Shown: positions 1 to 5,508 of the stretch, piece after piece
How positions within the stretch are numbered: position 1 is the stretch's first letter
Layout: each line of letters opens with the position of its first letter
Origin: Treponema sp.
GTDB lineage: Bacteria > Spirochaetota > Spirochaetia > Treponematales > Treponemataceae
Length of the DNA stretch: 7,216 nucleotides
Assembly: GCA_017963165.1 (NCBI GenBank)
Contig: JAGCTZ010000023.1
Location: 1-7,216, forward strand
Direction of reading: 5' to 3'
Notes under the pieces: generated by a model
What the model was told of the DNA's origin: nothing
The model's input: the letters and a program-made list of their open reading frames with translations, nothing else
Databases searched by the model: none
Translations under genes and position numbers: made by a program

Positions 1-701
1 ACTTTTCAAAGAAGCTGAATATTCAAGCAACATATGATTATTGCAAAGCTGTGATGGATTCTACAAATAAAATGCTGAGTCAACTTCAGTTTGCAGATTT
101 GAAAAAAACATTTACAGATGCGGACAGAGAACGGCTCGTTGTCAGCAAATGTGTGAGCAGCGATGAAAATGCCGTCTGGCTGATTGATTACTGGTGCGGA
201 AAGAACCTTGCAGGGCTCATAAAAATGCCATTCTCCCGCCACTGGATTATGCATATAGAAGCAATGAGACGCATCAAAAACAAGCTGTGCCAGCAGGCGA
301 AAAAAGGCGTAGATCCGATTGCCTATTGCGGACTTTCGTGTGGTCACTGCTTTCTTACACAATGGTGTAGCTCTTGCAGAACAATTTACAACACCTGCTC
401 TTTTGCAACCTGTTCGCCTGATGGTGTTTGCCCAAACGCTGCCTGCTGTAAAGAAAAAGGACTGGACGGCTGCTACGAATGTAACGAGCTTTATGACTGT
501 AAAAAAGGCTTTTACGCACTCGGAAAAGAAACTAACGCCATAAGAGCAATGTCGCTGTTCATTCAAAAGCACAGCAAGAAAGAACTGCTCAAAGTTCTGG
601 ACACCATGCATTCCAAAAAGAAGTTCGAAAAAATCCAGGAAGTTTTGGGCGGCGAAATTGACGAAGGCTTAAAAATTCTGGAAAACTGGAGAACGGAATG
701 A
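1..701 (+). CDS. DinB-like domain fused to cysteine-rich DUF3795 domain (5' end outside window)
   Basis: The frame is open from the left edge (first full codon at position 3) to TGA at 699-701, giving 232 visible residues. The GTG at 51 is therefore probably an internal Val codon, since the residues before it continue a plausible helix. Visible residues 1 to about 100 resemble a DinB/DUF664-type four-helix domain, with an HxxxH pair (H80 and H84, in SRHWIMH) of the kind that binds a metal in DinB proteins. Residues about 109-166 hold 13 cysteines in spaced groups (YCGLSCGHC, WCSSC, CPNAACC, GCYEC), the pattern of DUF3795, probably a metal-binding or Fe-S domain. A Lys-rich helical tail follows. 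I recall similar fusions in Clostridia and spirochaetes. Cytosolic; substrate unknown. The P-loop kinase lies 69 bp downstream on the same strand and may be co-transcribed. Domain calls are from memory of the families; no enzymatic role is assigned. Confidence 0.8.
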   Translation, partial: FSKKLNIQATYDYCKAVMDSTNKMLSQLQFADLKKTFTDADRERLVVSKCVSSDENAVWLIDYWCGKNLAGLIKMPFSRHWIMHIEAMRRIKNKLCQQAKKGVDPIAYCGLSCGHCFLTQWCSSCRTIYNTCSFATCSPDGVCPNAACCKEKGLDGCYECNELYDCKKGFYALGKETNAIRAMSLFIQKHSKKELLKVLDTMHSKKKFEKIQEVLGGEIDEGLKILENWRTE

Positions 702-770
702 TTCATCTACACCTATCTTTCAGAAAAAACAGCCGAATAATGCTGCACTCTGGTATTATTTAGAGGGAAA

Positions 771-1262
771 ATGGGCAAACTAATTATATTAAGAGGAAAT
801 TCTGGCAGCGGAAAAACAACGACAGCAAAAAATTTGCAGAAAAGATTTGGCAGAAACACTATGGTCATCTCTCAAGACGCAATAAGAAGAGAAATGCTGA
901 TGGCAACGGACGGGCCTGATTCAAAAGCCATTCCTTTGATGGAAAATCTGCTTAATTATGGCTACAAGCACTGCGAAATTGTTATACTGGAAGGAATTAT
1001 GTACGCTGACTGGTATAAGCCATTATTTGAGACTGCCAAAAAGCTGTACCAAAACCAGATATACGCATATTATTTCGACATTCCTTTTGAAGAAACCATG
1101 AAACGCCATCAAAGTCGCCAAAAAAGAGCCGAATTTGGCGAAACAGAAATGCGCGAATGGTGGCGCAAAAAAGATTATTCCGACATTCTTACGGAAACAA
1201 AAATAGGCGAAGAGCTCTCTATTGAGCAGATAGCAGATTTGATTTATTCGCGCCTTGCTTAG
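771..1262 (+). CDS. small P-loop kinase-like protein (AAA_33/zeta-toxin-like fold)
   Basis: Complete 163-residue protein. A Walker A motif lies at the N terminus (residues 9-17, GNSGSGKTT). It is followed by ISQDAIRREM at 34-43, the segment where this kinase group usually carries an acidic residue near the phosphate acceptor. An Arg/Lys-rich stretch around 120-130 (KRHQSRQKRAEF) looks like a nucleotide-kinase lid. The size and order match small soluble kinases often labelled 'kinase' or 'AAA family ATPase' in Firmicutes and spirochaetes; the physiological substrate is unknown. The start is ATG 771, with AGAGGG at 762-767 only 3 nt upstream, a rather tight ribosome-binding site. The stop TAG 1260-1262 lies inside the left arm of a hairpin. 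A zeta-type toxin is possible by fold, but no antitoxin-sized partner lies next to it, so I do not call a toxin-antitoxin pair. Confidence 0.85.
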   Translation: MGKLIILRGNSGSGKTTTAKNLQKRFGRNTMVISQDAIRREMLMATDGPDSKAIPLMENLLNYGYKHCEIVILEGIMYADWYKPLFETAKKLYQNQIYAYYFDIPFEETMKRHQSRQKRAEFGETEMREWWRKKDYSDILTETKIGEELSIEQIADLIYSRLA

Positions 1263-1292
1263 GAACTGTCATTTTATTAGACAGCCCCTAAG
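1258..1292. terminator. imperfect hairpin at the kinase stop codon, possible bidirectional terminator
   Basis: The arms at 1258-1270 (cttaggaactgtc) and 1280-1292 (gacagcccctaag) pair at 11 of 13 positions around a 9-nt loop. The two mismatches are adjacent. The structure includes the kinase stop codon and lies between convergent coding sequences: the kinase on plus and the ABC remnant on minus. Neither side has a clear run of T, so it is not a textbook intrinsic terminator; it could be a dispersed repeat or an mRNA end-stabilising element. Confidence 0.4.
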
Positions 1293-1299
1293 CCTGAAT

Positions 1300-1794
1300 C
1301 AGCTACTCATTCTTGGCGGCTTCCAGAAGTTTCCAGTATTCGCCTTTTTTGGCAAGAAGCTCGGAAGGTGTGCCGCTTTCTACAATGCCTTTGCGGTCAA
1401 CAACAAAAATGCGGTCTGCGTTCGCAATTGTCGAAAGGCGGTGCGCAATTACAAAAGACGTACGCCCTTTAAGCAAAGCCGCAATTCCTTTCTGTACAAG
1501 CAGTTCAGTCTTTGTGTCTATGCTCGATGTAGCTTCATCAAGAATAAGAAGCTTGGGCTTAGAAATCATCGTGCGCGCAAAAGCCAGAAGCTGACGCTGA
1601 CCGTTGCTAAGCTCGCCGCCGCGCGCCGTCAATTTTGTGTCATAACCGTCTTCCAAAGAGCGTATAAAATCGTCGGCATGAACAGACTTTGCAGCTTCAA
1701 TTATCTCGTCTTCTGTAGCATCAAGTTTTCCGTATTTGATGTTATCTCTTATAGTGCCGGAAAAAATGTAATTGTCCTGCGTCATTATACCCAT
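1300..1794 (-). pseudogene. 5'-truncated remnant of an ABC exporter gene (C-terminal half of ATPase domain)
   Basis: On the minus strand the frame from 1794 to the TAG at 1303-1305 encodes 163 residues matching the end of the full exporter at 5017-6837. By hand alignment it has 19 nucleotide differences in 495 bp without gaps (about 96% identity) and only 4 amino-acid differences. It retains the Q-loop (MGIMTQDN), the variant signature LSNGQ, Walker B with catalytic Glu (LILDEATSSID) and the H-loop (IAHRLST). It lacks all transmembrane helices and the Walker A motif, so it cannot bind ATP normally or transport. Homology starts abruptly at 1794 and ends 3 bp past the stop. The frame stays open upstream to an ATG at 1896, but those extra residues overlap the DHHW gene and show no ribosome-binding site or clear homology. 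Best read as a decaying remnant. Confidence 0.85.
1300..1794. repeat. direct repeat, left copy (ABC exporter 3' end)
   Basis: Left member of a 495-bp direct repeat whose right member is 5014-5508, at a constant offset of 3714 bp with no indels. About 96% identical by hand count. The pair brackets the acetylation operon, the XRE gene and their intergenic regions. Confidence 0.9.
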
Positions 1795-1858
1795 AGTCAG
1801 TTTAACGAGAAGCATCAAAACATGCCGATGAAAACAGTATTCTTCAATCCTCTCGATA

Positions 1859-3010
1859 TCAAAAATCATTGAAAGAAAAAGCTTTTGTTCCTTCACGCAA
1901 ATACACAGGAAAATACATCATTATTACCACATCAGGATCAATTGTTTCGATAACTTCAGTAGTTACCACTGAGACATCAGCATCATATACATAATTCAAC
2001 TGCCCAAATGTCATTGCTAAATATGGATTAAGAGCTTTTCCAAAAGAATCAGTAATAGTCAAAATCTTAACATCATTTTTACAATCAAGATTAGTGTAAT
2101 TGTCTAATGAAGCTCCCATCACATGGTCATATGTGTATCTTGATGTATAATCTTTGTTTGTCAGAGGCTTCATATTTATCATTAAATCCTGCATACTGCC
2201 AATTTTTCCTGCATCATTTTGCAAAGTTGTTTCAAAGTTTGGTAGTATCAAATCAAAATCGTCTATTCCTGCATAATATATTCCTGTACGCTGACCTCTT
2301 GAACCGAGATGCCATTTTTTATATGTTGTAACGGTATAATTATTTATATCTGCGATTCGTTCATCCACTTCACAGCCTGTCTTTCGAACTATATAGTCTT
2401 CTAAGATTCCGTATGCATAAAATCCTGCTTTTGTAGTCCAATGATGATCTGTTTTGTACATCATATCATATTGGTTTATTCCATCATCATGCATCGTTTG
2501 TCTAAAATCTATAATATCAACACAGCCTTGCTGAATCATTTGCAGAAATCTGTCAAGATTATCGTTTCCATAATCACTTATCCCAACAGGTAATTGTGGA
2601 TCATATTTACTTGATGTATACGGAGTAGCCGCGTATACAAGGGCAGTACCTCTATTTTTCAAATATTCGTTGAACCTAATTGTTGCGTCAGCGCATTCTT
2701 GTAAAACTTCGTCAGAAGAATATGATATCGGTGAGAGTAAATAACCATTATTCAGTTTTACAACGCCATTCATAGACGGTTGTTTAAGAAAATTACATAA
2801 AGCTCCGTTCAAATTTACAAAACCGAATTTATTATAAAACGTGCTTGCGATATCAGTTTCAAATTTTGTTCCTAAATCTGGTGTCCATTCATTATAGTCT
2901 TTTTCTTTATTGATATAGAAATTCATTAATTTTTTATAACTCAGAAAACCAAGACCTATAACTAAAAGCAAAAATAATATCATATAAGAATAGTTCATTA
3001 TCTTTTTCAT
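1859..3010 (-). CDS. DHHW/AlgJ-like membrane-anchored SGNH-fold protein, polysaccharide O-acetylation partner
   Basis: A 383-residue protein with one N-terminal membrane segment (about residues 8-26) after a short Lys-containing start, so the bulk is probably extracytoplasmic. It carries the family's hallmark DHHW motif at 188-191 (KTDHHWTTKAG) and a Ser block TDSFG at 320-324. Together these would supply the Ser-Asp-His triad of the SGNH hydrolase-like fold seen in AlgJ/AlgX and DHHW proteins. The segment LGSRGQRTG at 236-243 is also typical. Proposed role: takes acetyl groups moved across the membrane by the AlgI-like partner and places them on a surface polysaccharide; the substrate is not identifiable. 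ATG 3010 is preceded by AGGGAAG (3022-3028), which overlaps the upstream gene's stop; the intergenic gap is 16 bp, so the two are surely one operon. Base composition is very AT-rich (14 G/C of 60 at 2041-2100). The C terminus ends close to the repeat junction and might have lost a few residues. Confidence 0.85.
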   Translation of the reverse strand: MKKIMNYSYMILFLLLVIGLGFLSYKKLMNFYINKEKDYNEWTPDLGTKFETDIASTFYNKFGFVNLNGALCNFLKQPSMNGVVKLNNGYLLSPISYSSDEVLQECADATIRFNEYLKNRGTALVYAATPYTSSKYDPQLPVGISDYGNDNLDRFLQMIQQGCVDIIDFRQTMHDDGINQYDMMYKTDHHWTTKAGFYAYGILEDYIVRKTGCEVDERIADINNYTVTTYKKWHLGSRGQRTGIYYAGIDDFDLILPNFETTLQNDAGKIGSMQDLMINMKPLTNKDYTSRYTYDHVMGASLDNYTNLDCKNDVKILTITDSFGKALNPYLAMTFGQLNYVYDADVSVVTTEVIETIDPDVVIMMYFPVYLREGTKAFSFNDF

Positions 3011-3020
3011 ATCTCAAAAC

Positions 3021-3028
3021 ACTTCCCT
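3021..3028 (-). promoter_or_regulatory. ribosome-binding site of the DHHW gene
   Basis: On the minus strand AGGGAAGT overlaps the TAG stop of the AlgI-like gene (3027-3029) and precedes ATG 3010 by about 11 nt. A site overlapping the upstream stop suggests translational coupling of the two acetylation genes. Confidence 0.55.
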
Positions 3029-4442
3029 AAAAATTAAAGTAGATAAATGGATTGTGTGCTCCAAGAATCAAAAAAGACACAGCCCATAAAAAAAGGAATC
3101 CATATCCAATAGGAACGACAATTGCAGAACAAGAAAAAAACTTAGAATCTTCAAGTTTTTCTTTAATAATTTTCACGATAGGCGTAGAAAATAATAAGCC
3201 TAAGATAATAAATATTCCATATTGACGTAAGTTATATAAAATATCAGCATCGACAACTGCATCAGTGCCATAATATCCCAACATTGCAAGACAGTATCGT
3301 ATACCTACCTTTATTCCAGCGGAATTAAATATAACCCAGCCGAAATTGACACATACCAAAGTAAATATCTGCCAAATAATTCTAAACAATACATTTTTAC
3401 ATTCAGATGGTTTTATAATCATCTTTTCGATAACAAGCAGGATAAAATAACCAAATCCCCATGCAATGAAGGTATACTTGGCACCATGCCAAATTCCCGT
3501 TAACATCCAGACTATAAACATGTTTATTATCAGCCTATACCAGGATACATATCTTCCCCCAAGAGGAATATAAACATAATCTCTGAACCATTGACTTAAA
3601 GATATATGCCATCTGCGCCAAAAATCAGTAACCGATTTTGCGATATACGGATAATTGAAGTTTTCGTCAAACTTAAAACCAAATAATTTGCCCAATCCTA
3701 TTGCCATGTCAGAATAACCAGAAAAATCATAGAAAATTTGCAGACTGAAACATATTGAACCAAGCCACAAATAAAGTGGATTTGCAACCGTAACATCACT
3801 TGAAAAAGTTTTTTGCGCAACTAACGCAAGATTGTTTGCAAGAATTATTTTCTTGCAAAAACCCAGCATAAATCTTCTTGCACCATCTGCAAATAAATCA
3901 ATGGAGTATTCTCTATGATAAATCTGTTTTTCAATTGTCGAGTATCTTACAATTGGTCCAGCTATCAGCTGAGGAAAAAAAGATATATACAGAGCTACAA
4001 ACAAAGGATTCTTCTGCACTTTTACGCTATCTCTGTAAACATCTATAACATAAGAAAGTGCTTGAAATGTAAAAAATGAAATGCCGATAGGCAAAGCTAT
4101 TCCTAAAACATGAAAATCAGTACCAAACAGTTTGTCTGTAACAGCAATTGAAAAATCTAAGTATTTATAAACAAACAGAATCAGTATATTCAGAGTAACA
4201 CCTGCAATCATACATATTTTTGAAAGCATTCTTCCTCTATATTTATCAATTATTAATGCCATCAGGTAATTCATAAATATAGAACCTGTCATTATGAAAA
4301 TAAATTCAGGCTCTCCGTAAGAATAAAACACAAGGCTTGCGATTAAAAGAATATAATTTTTATATTCTTCTTTTGCTAAGTAATACAAAATAAGTACTGC
4401 TGGCAAAAAGAGAAATGTGAATAACAAACTCGAAAAAACCAT
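3027..4442 (-). CDS. AlgI-type MBOAT polysaccharide O-acetyltransferase
   Basis: A 471-residue polytopic membrane protein. It is the AlgI/DltB class of MBOAT acyltransferase, which passes acyl groups from the cytoplasm to an extracytoplasmic polymer. Diagnostic motifs: N-terminal MVFSSLLFTFLFLP; FPQLIAGPIVRY around 155-167; FYDFSGYSDMAIGLGKLFGF at 237-256; FWRRWHISLS around 274-283; and TGIWHG at 315-320, where His319 is the near-invariant MBOAT histidine and His279 the second conserved one. Length matches AlgI proteins. I place the start at ATG 4442 because the protein then begins exactly as the family does and AAGGA (4450-4454) lies 7 nt upstream; a longer frame to 4544 adds 34 AT-rich residues without family likeness. 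It is followed by the DHHW partner gene after 16 bp. Which polymer it acetylates is unknown, since no glycosyltransferases or acyl carriers are in view. Low G+C (17 of 60 at 3001-3060) sets it apart from the neighbouring ABC genes. Confidence 0.92.
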   Translation of the reverse strand: MVFSSLLFTFLFLPAVLILYYLAKEEYKNYILLIASLVFYSYGEPEFIFIMTGSIFMNYLMALIIDKYRGRMLSKICMIAGVTLNILILFVYKYLDFSIAVTDKLFGTDFHVLGIALPIGISFFTFQALSYVIDVYRDSVKVQKNPLFVALYISFFPQLIAGPIVRYSTIEKQIYHREYSIDLFADGARRFMLGFCKKIILANNLALVAQKTFSSDVTVANPLYLWLGSICFSLQIFYDFSGYSDMAIGLGKLFGFKFDENFNYPYIAKSVTDFWRRWHISLSQWFRDYVYIPLGGRYVSWYRLIINMFIVWMLTGIWHGAKYTFIAWGFGYFILLVIEKMIIKPSECKNVLFRIIWQIFTLVCVNFGWVIFNSAGIKVGIRYCLAMLGYYGTDAVVDADILYNLRQYGIFIILGLLFSTPIVKIIKEKLEDSKFFSCSAIVVPIGYGFLFLWAVSFLILGAHNPFIYFNF

Positions 4443-4449
4443 TGTTTTA

Positions 4450-4454
4450 TCCTT
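4450..4454 (-). promoter_or_regulatory. ribosome-binding site fixing the AlgI-like start
   Basis: AAGGA on the minus strand, 7 nt before ATG 4442. It supports the 471-residue start over the longer frame that begins at 4544. Confidence 0.7.
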
Positions 4455-4524
4455 AAATTTGATTATCTTTTGATTTGTTAATTTGATGAAAATTATTGCT
4501 GCATTTTTTAGTACATTAAAATAC

Positions 4525-4544
4525 TTCAACACAAATTTCAACAC
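4525..4544. repeat. 8-bp direct repeat, candidate regulator-binding site
   Basis: TTCAACAC occurs at 4525-4532 and again at 4537-4544, a 12-bp period, just upstream of the candidate xre promoter. The position, between a regulator gene and a divergent operon, is right for an operator. XRE proteins usually bind inverted repeats, so the link is speculative. Confidence 0.3.
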
Positions 4545-4592
4545 CTTAACTTTTTCAAAGAAAATTTTTTAATATCTTAATAAAGTAATCTT

Positions 4593-4925
4593 ATGTCGTT
4601 TTGGCAGAATGTGGAAAATGAACTGTTGTATAAAAATATGAGCCGTAAAGAACTTGCAGAAAAGGCATCTTTTGCTGTTAGTGGAATTTCATTAGGGCTT
4701 TCGCACGACAGTATTCCCTATGCAGATGTGGCTGTGCGTATAGCGAATGTGCTTGATGTTTCTGTTGAATATCTTATTACAGGACAAGATTCGCATACAA
4801 TTCCAAAAGAGGAGACTGCAATTATTCAGCATATCAATTCAGATTTGCGGAAGTTAGATAAATATGATTTGGAGTCTGTTTTATCACTTGTAAGACGGAT
4901 GGCAACAAAGCAGTCTCATTATTGA
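4593..4925 (+). CDS. small XRE-family helix-turn-helix transcriptional regulator
   Basis: A 110-residue cytosolic DNA-binding protein. Residues about 5-65 form a Cro/C1-type helix-turn-helix domain: SRKELAEKASFAVSGIS supplies the turn and recognition helix, and the domain closes with the typical ALxVSxEYLxTG-like ending (VLDVSVEYLITGQ). The recognition helix (SGISLGLSHDSIPYADVAV) resembles regulators I recall from Treponema. The C-terminal 45 residues are charged and helical, possibly a dimerisation segment. It is transcribed away from the AlgI-like operon across a 150-bp shared upstream region, so regulation of that operon or of itself is a reasonable guess. The start ATG 4593 gives the family's usual N-terminal length, but no good ribosome-binding site is visible. 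It runs convergently into the ABC gene. Confidence 0.85.
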   Translation: MSFWQNVENELLYKNMSRKELAEKASFAVSGISLGLSHDSIPYADVAVRIANVLDVSVEYLITGQDSHTIPKEETAIIQHINSDLRKLDKYDLESVLSLVRRMATKQSHY

Positions 4926-4938
4926 TTTTGCAAAAAAG

Positions 4939-4981
4939 ATTGTCGAGTCATCTGTCTGTCGACAGGTAGAAGCCCGACAAT
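4939..4981. terminator. two-tier hairpin between convergent genes, likely bidirectional terminator or dispersed repeat
   Basis: Outer arms attgtcg (4939-4945) and cgacaat (4975-4981) are perfect complements. Inside them atctgtc (4950-4956) and gacaggt (4961-4967) form a second 7-bp stem, including one G-T wobble, around a 4-nt loop. Short internal loops separate the tiers. A T-containing stretch follows on plus (aaatttta at 4985-4992) and runs of A/T flank on the other side. It lies between the xre stop and the ABC stop, so it could end transcription from both. The outer arms look like a hairpin repeat I recall from treponeme intergenic regions, here with an insertion in the loop. Confidence 0.55.
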
Positions 4982-5013
4982 GACAAATTTTAGTTAAATT
5001 TACAATTGATTTC

Positions 5014-5508
5014 CAGCTACTCATTCTTAGCTGCTTCCAGAAGTTTCCAGTATTCGCCTTTTTTGGCAAGAAGCTCGTAAGGTGTGCCGCTTTCTACAAT
5101 GCCTTTGCGGTCAACAACAAAAATGCGGTCTGCGTTCGCAATTGTCGAAAGGCGGTGCGCAATTACAAAAGACGTGCGCCCTTTAAGCAAGGCCACAATT
5201 CCTTTCTGCACAAGCAGTTCAGTCTTTGTATCAATGCTCGATGTAGCTTCATCAAGAATGAGAATTTTCGGCTTAGAAATCATCGTGCGCGCAAAAGCCA
5301 GAAGCTGACGCTGACCGTTGCTAAGCTCGCCGCCACGCGCCGTCAATTTTGTGTCGTAGCCGTCTTTCAAAGAGCGTATAAAATCGTCGGCATGAACAGA
5401 CTTTGCAGCTTCAATTATCTCGTCTTCTGTAGCATCAAGTTTTCCGTATTTGATGTTATCTCTTATAGTGCCGGAAAAAATGTAATTGTCCTGCGTCATA
5501 ATGCCCAT
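5014..5508. repeat. direct repeat, right copy (inside the intact ABC exporter gene)
   Basis: Right member of the 495-bp direct repeat pair with 1300-1794. It covers the ATPase domain from just before the Q-loop to 3 bp beyond the stop codon. Flanking sequence on both sides is unrelated to that of the left copy. Confidence 0.9.

Larger units (their letters stand above)
4443..4592. promoter_or_regulatory. AT-rich divergent promoter region between algI-like and xre genes
   Basis: A 150-bp region separating divergently transcribed genes must hold the promoters of both. On plus, TTAACT (4546-4551) and TAATAT (4570-4575) with 18 bp between them are a possible -35/-10 pair for xre. This would give a very short leader before ATG 4593, which has no strong Shine-Dalgarno. 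On minus, TTGAA-type hexamers recur but no convincing -10 stands out. An 8-bp direct repeat, TTCAACAC (4525-4532 and 4537-4544), with a 12-bp period could be an operator. The individual assignments are weak. Confidence 0.4.

Noticed and set aside
6..611. 201-codon open frame on minus opposite the DinB/DUF3795 gene
   Set aside because: It is a shadow: the plus-strand protein has clear DinB and DUF3795 motifs, while this one shows no family likeness.
771..1262. Zeta-type toxin of a toxin-antitoxin system
   Set aside because: No small antitoxin gene lies next to it; the kinase-like features also fit ordinary small nucleotide or metabolite kinases.
1255..1872. 205-codon open frame on plus across the ABC remnant
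   Set aside because: It is antisense to a recognisable ABC domain; the equivalent frame appears opposite the intact copy at 5155-5601, as expected of a shadow.
1795..1896. N-terminal extension that would make the ABC remnant a 197-residue protein starting at 1896
   Set aside because: It overlaps the DHHW gene by 38 bp, has no ribosome-binding site or family likeness, and the result would still lack Walker A.
4443..4544. 34-residue extension of the AlgI-like protein from an ATG at 4544
   Set aside because: The family start is at 4442 with a good ribosome-binding site; the extension is AT-rich and unlike AlgI proteins.
1300..5508. Composite transposon or insertion sequence
   Set aside because: The repeats are ABC coding sequence with no transposase, terminal inverted repeats or visible target-site duplication.
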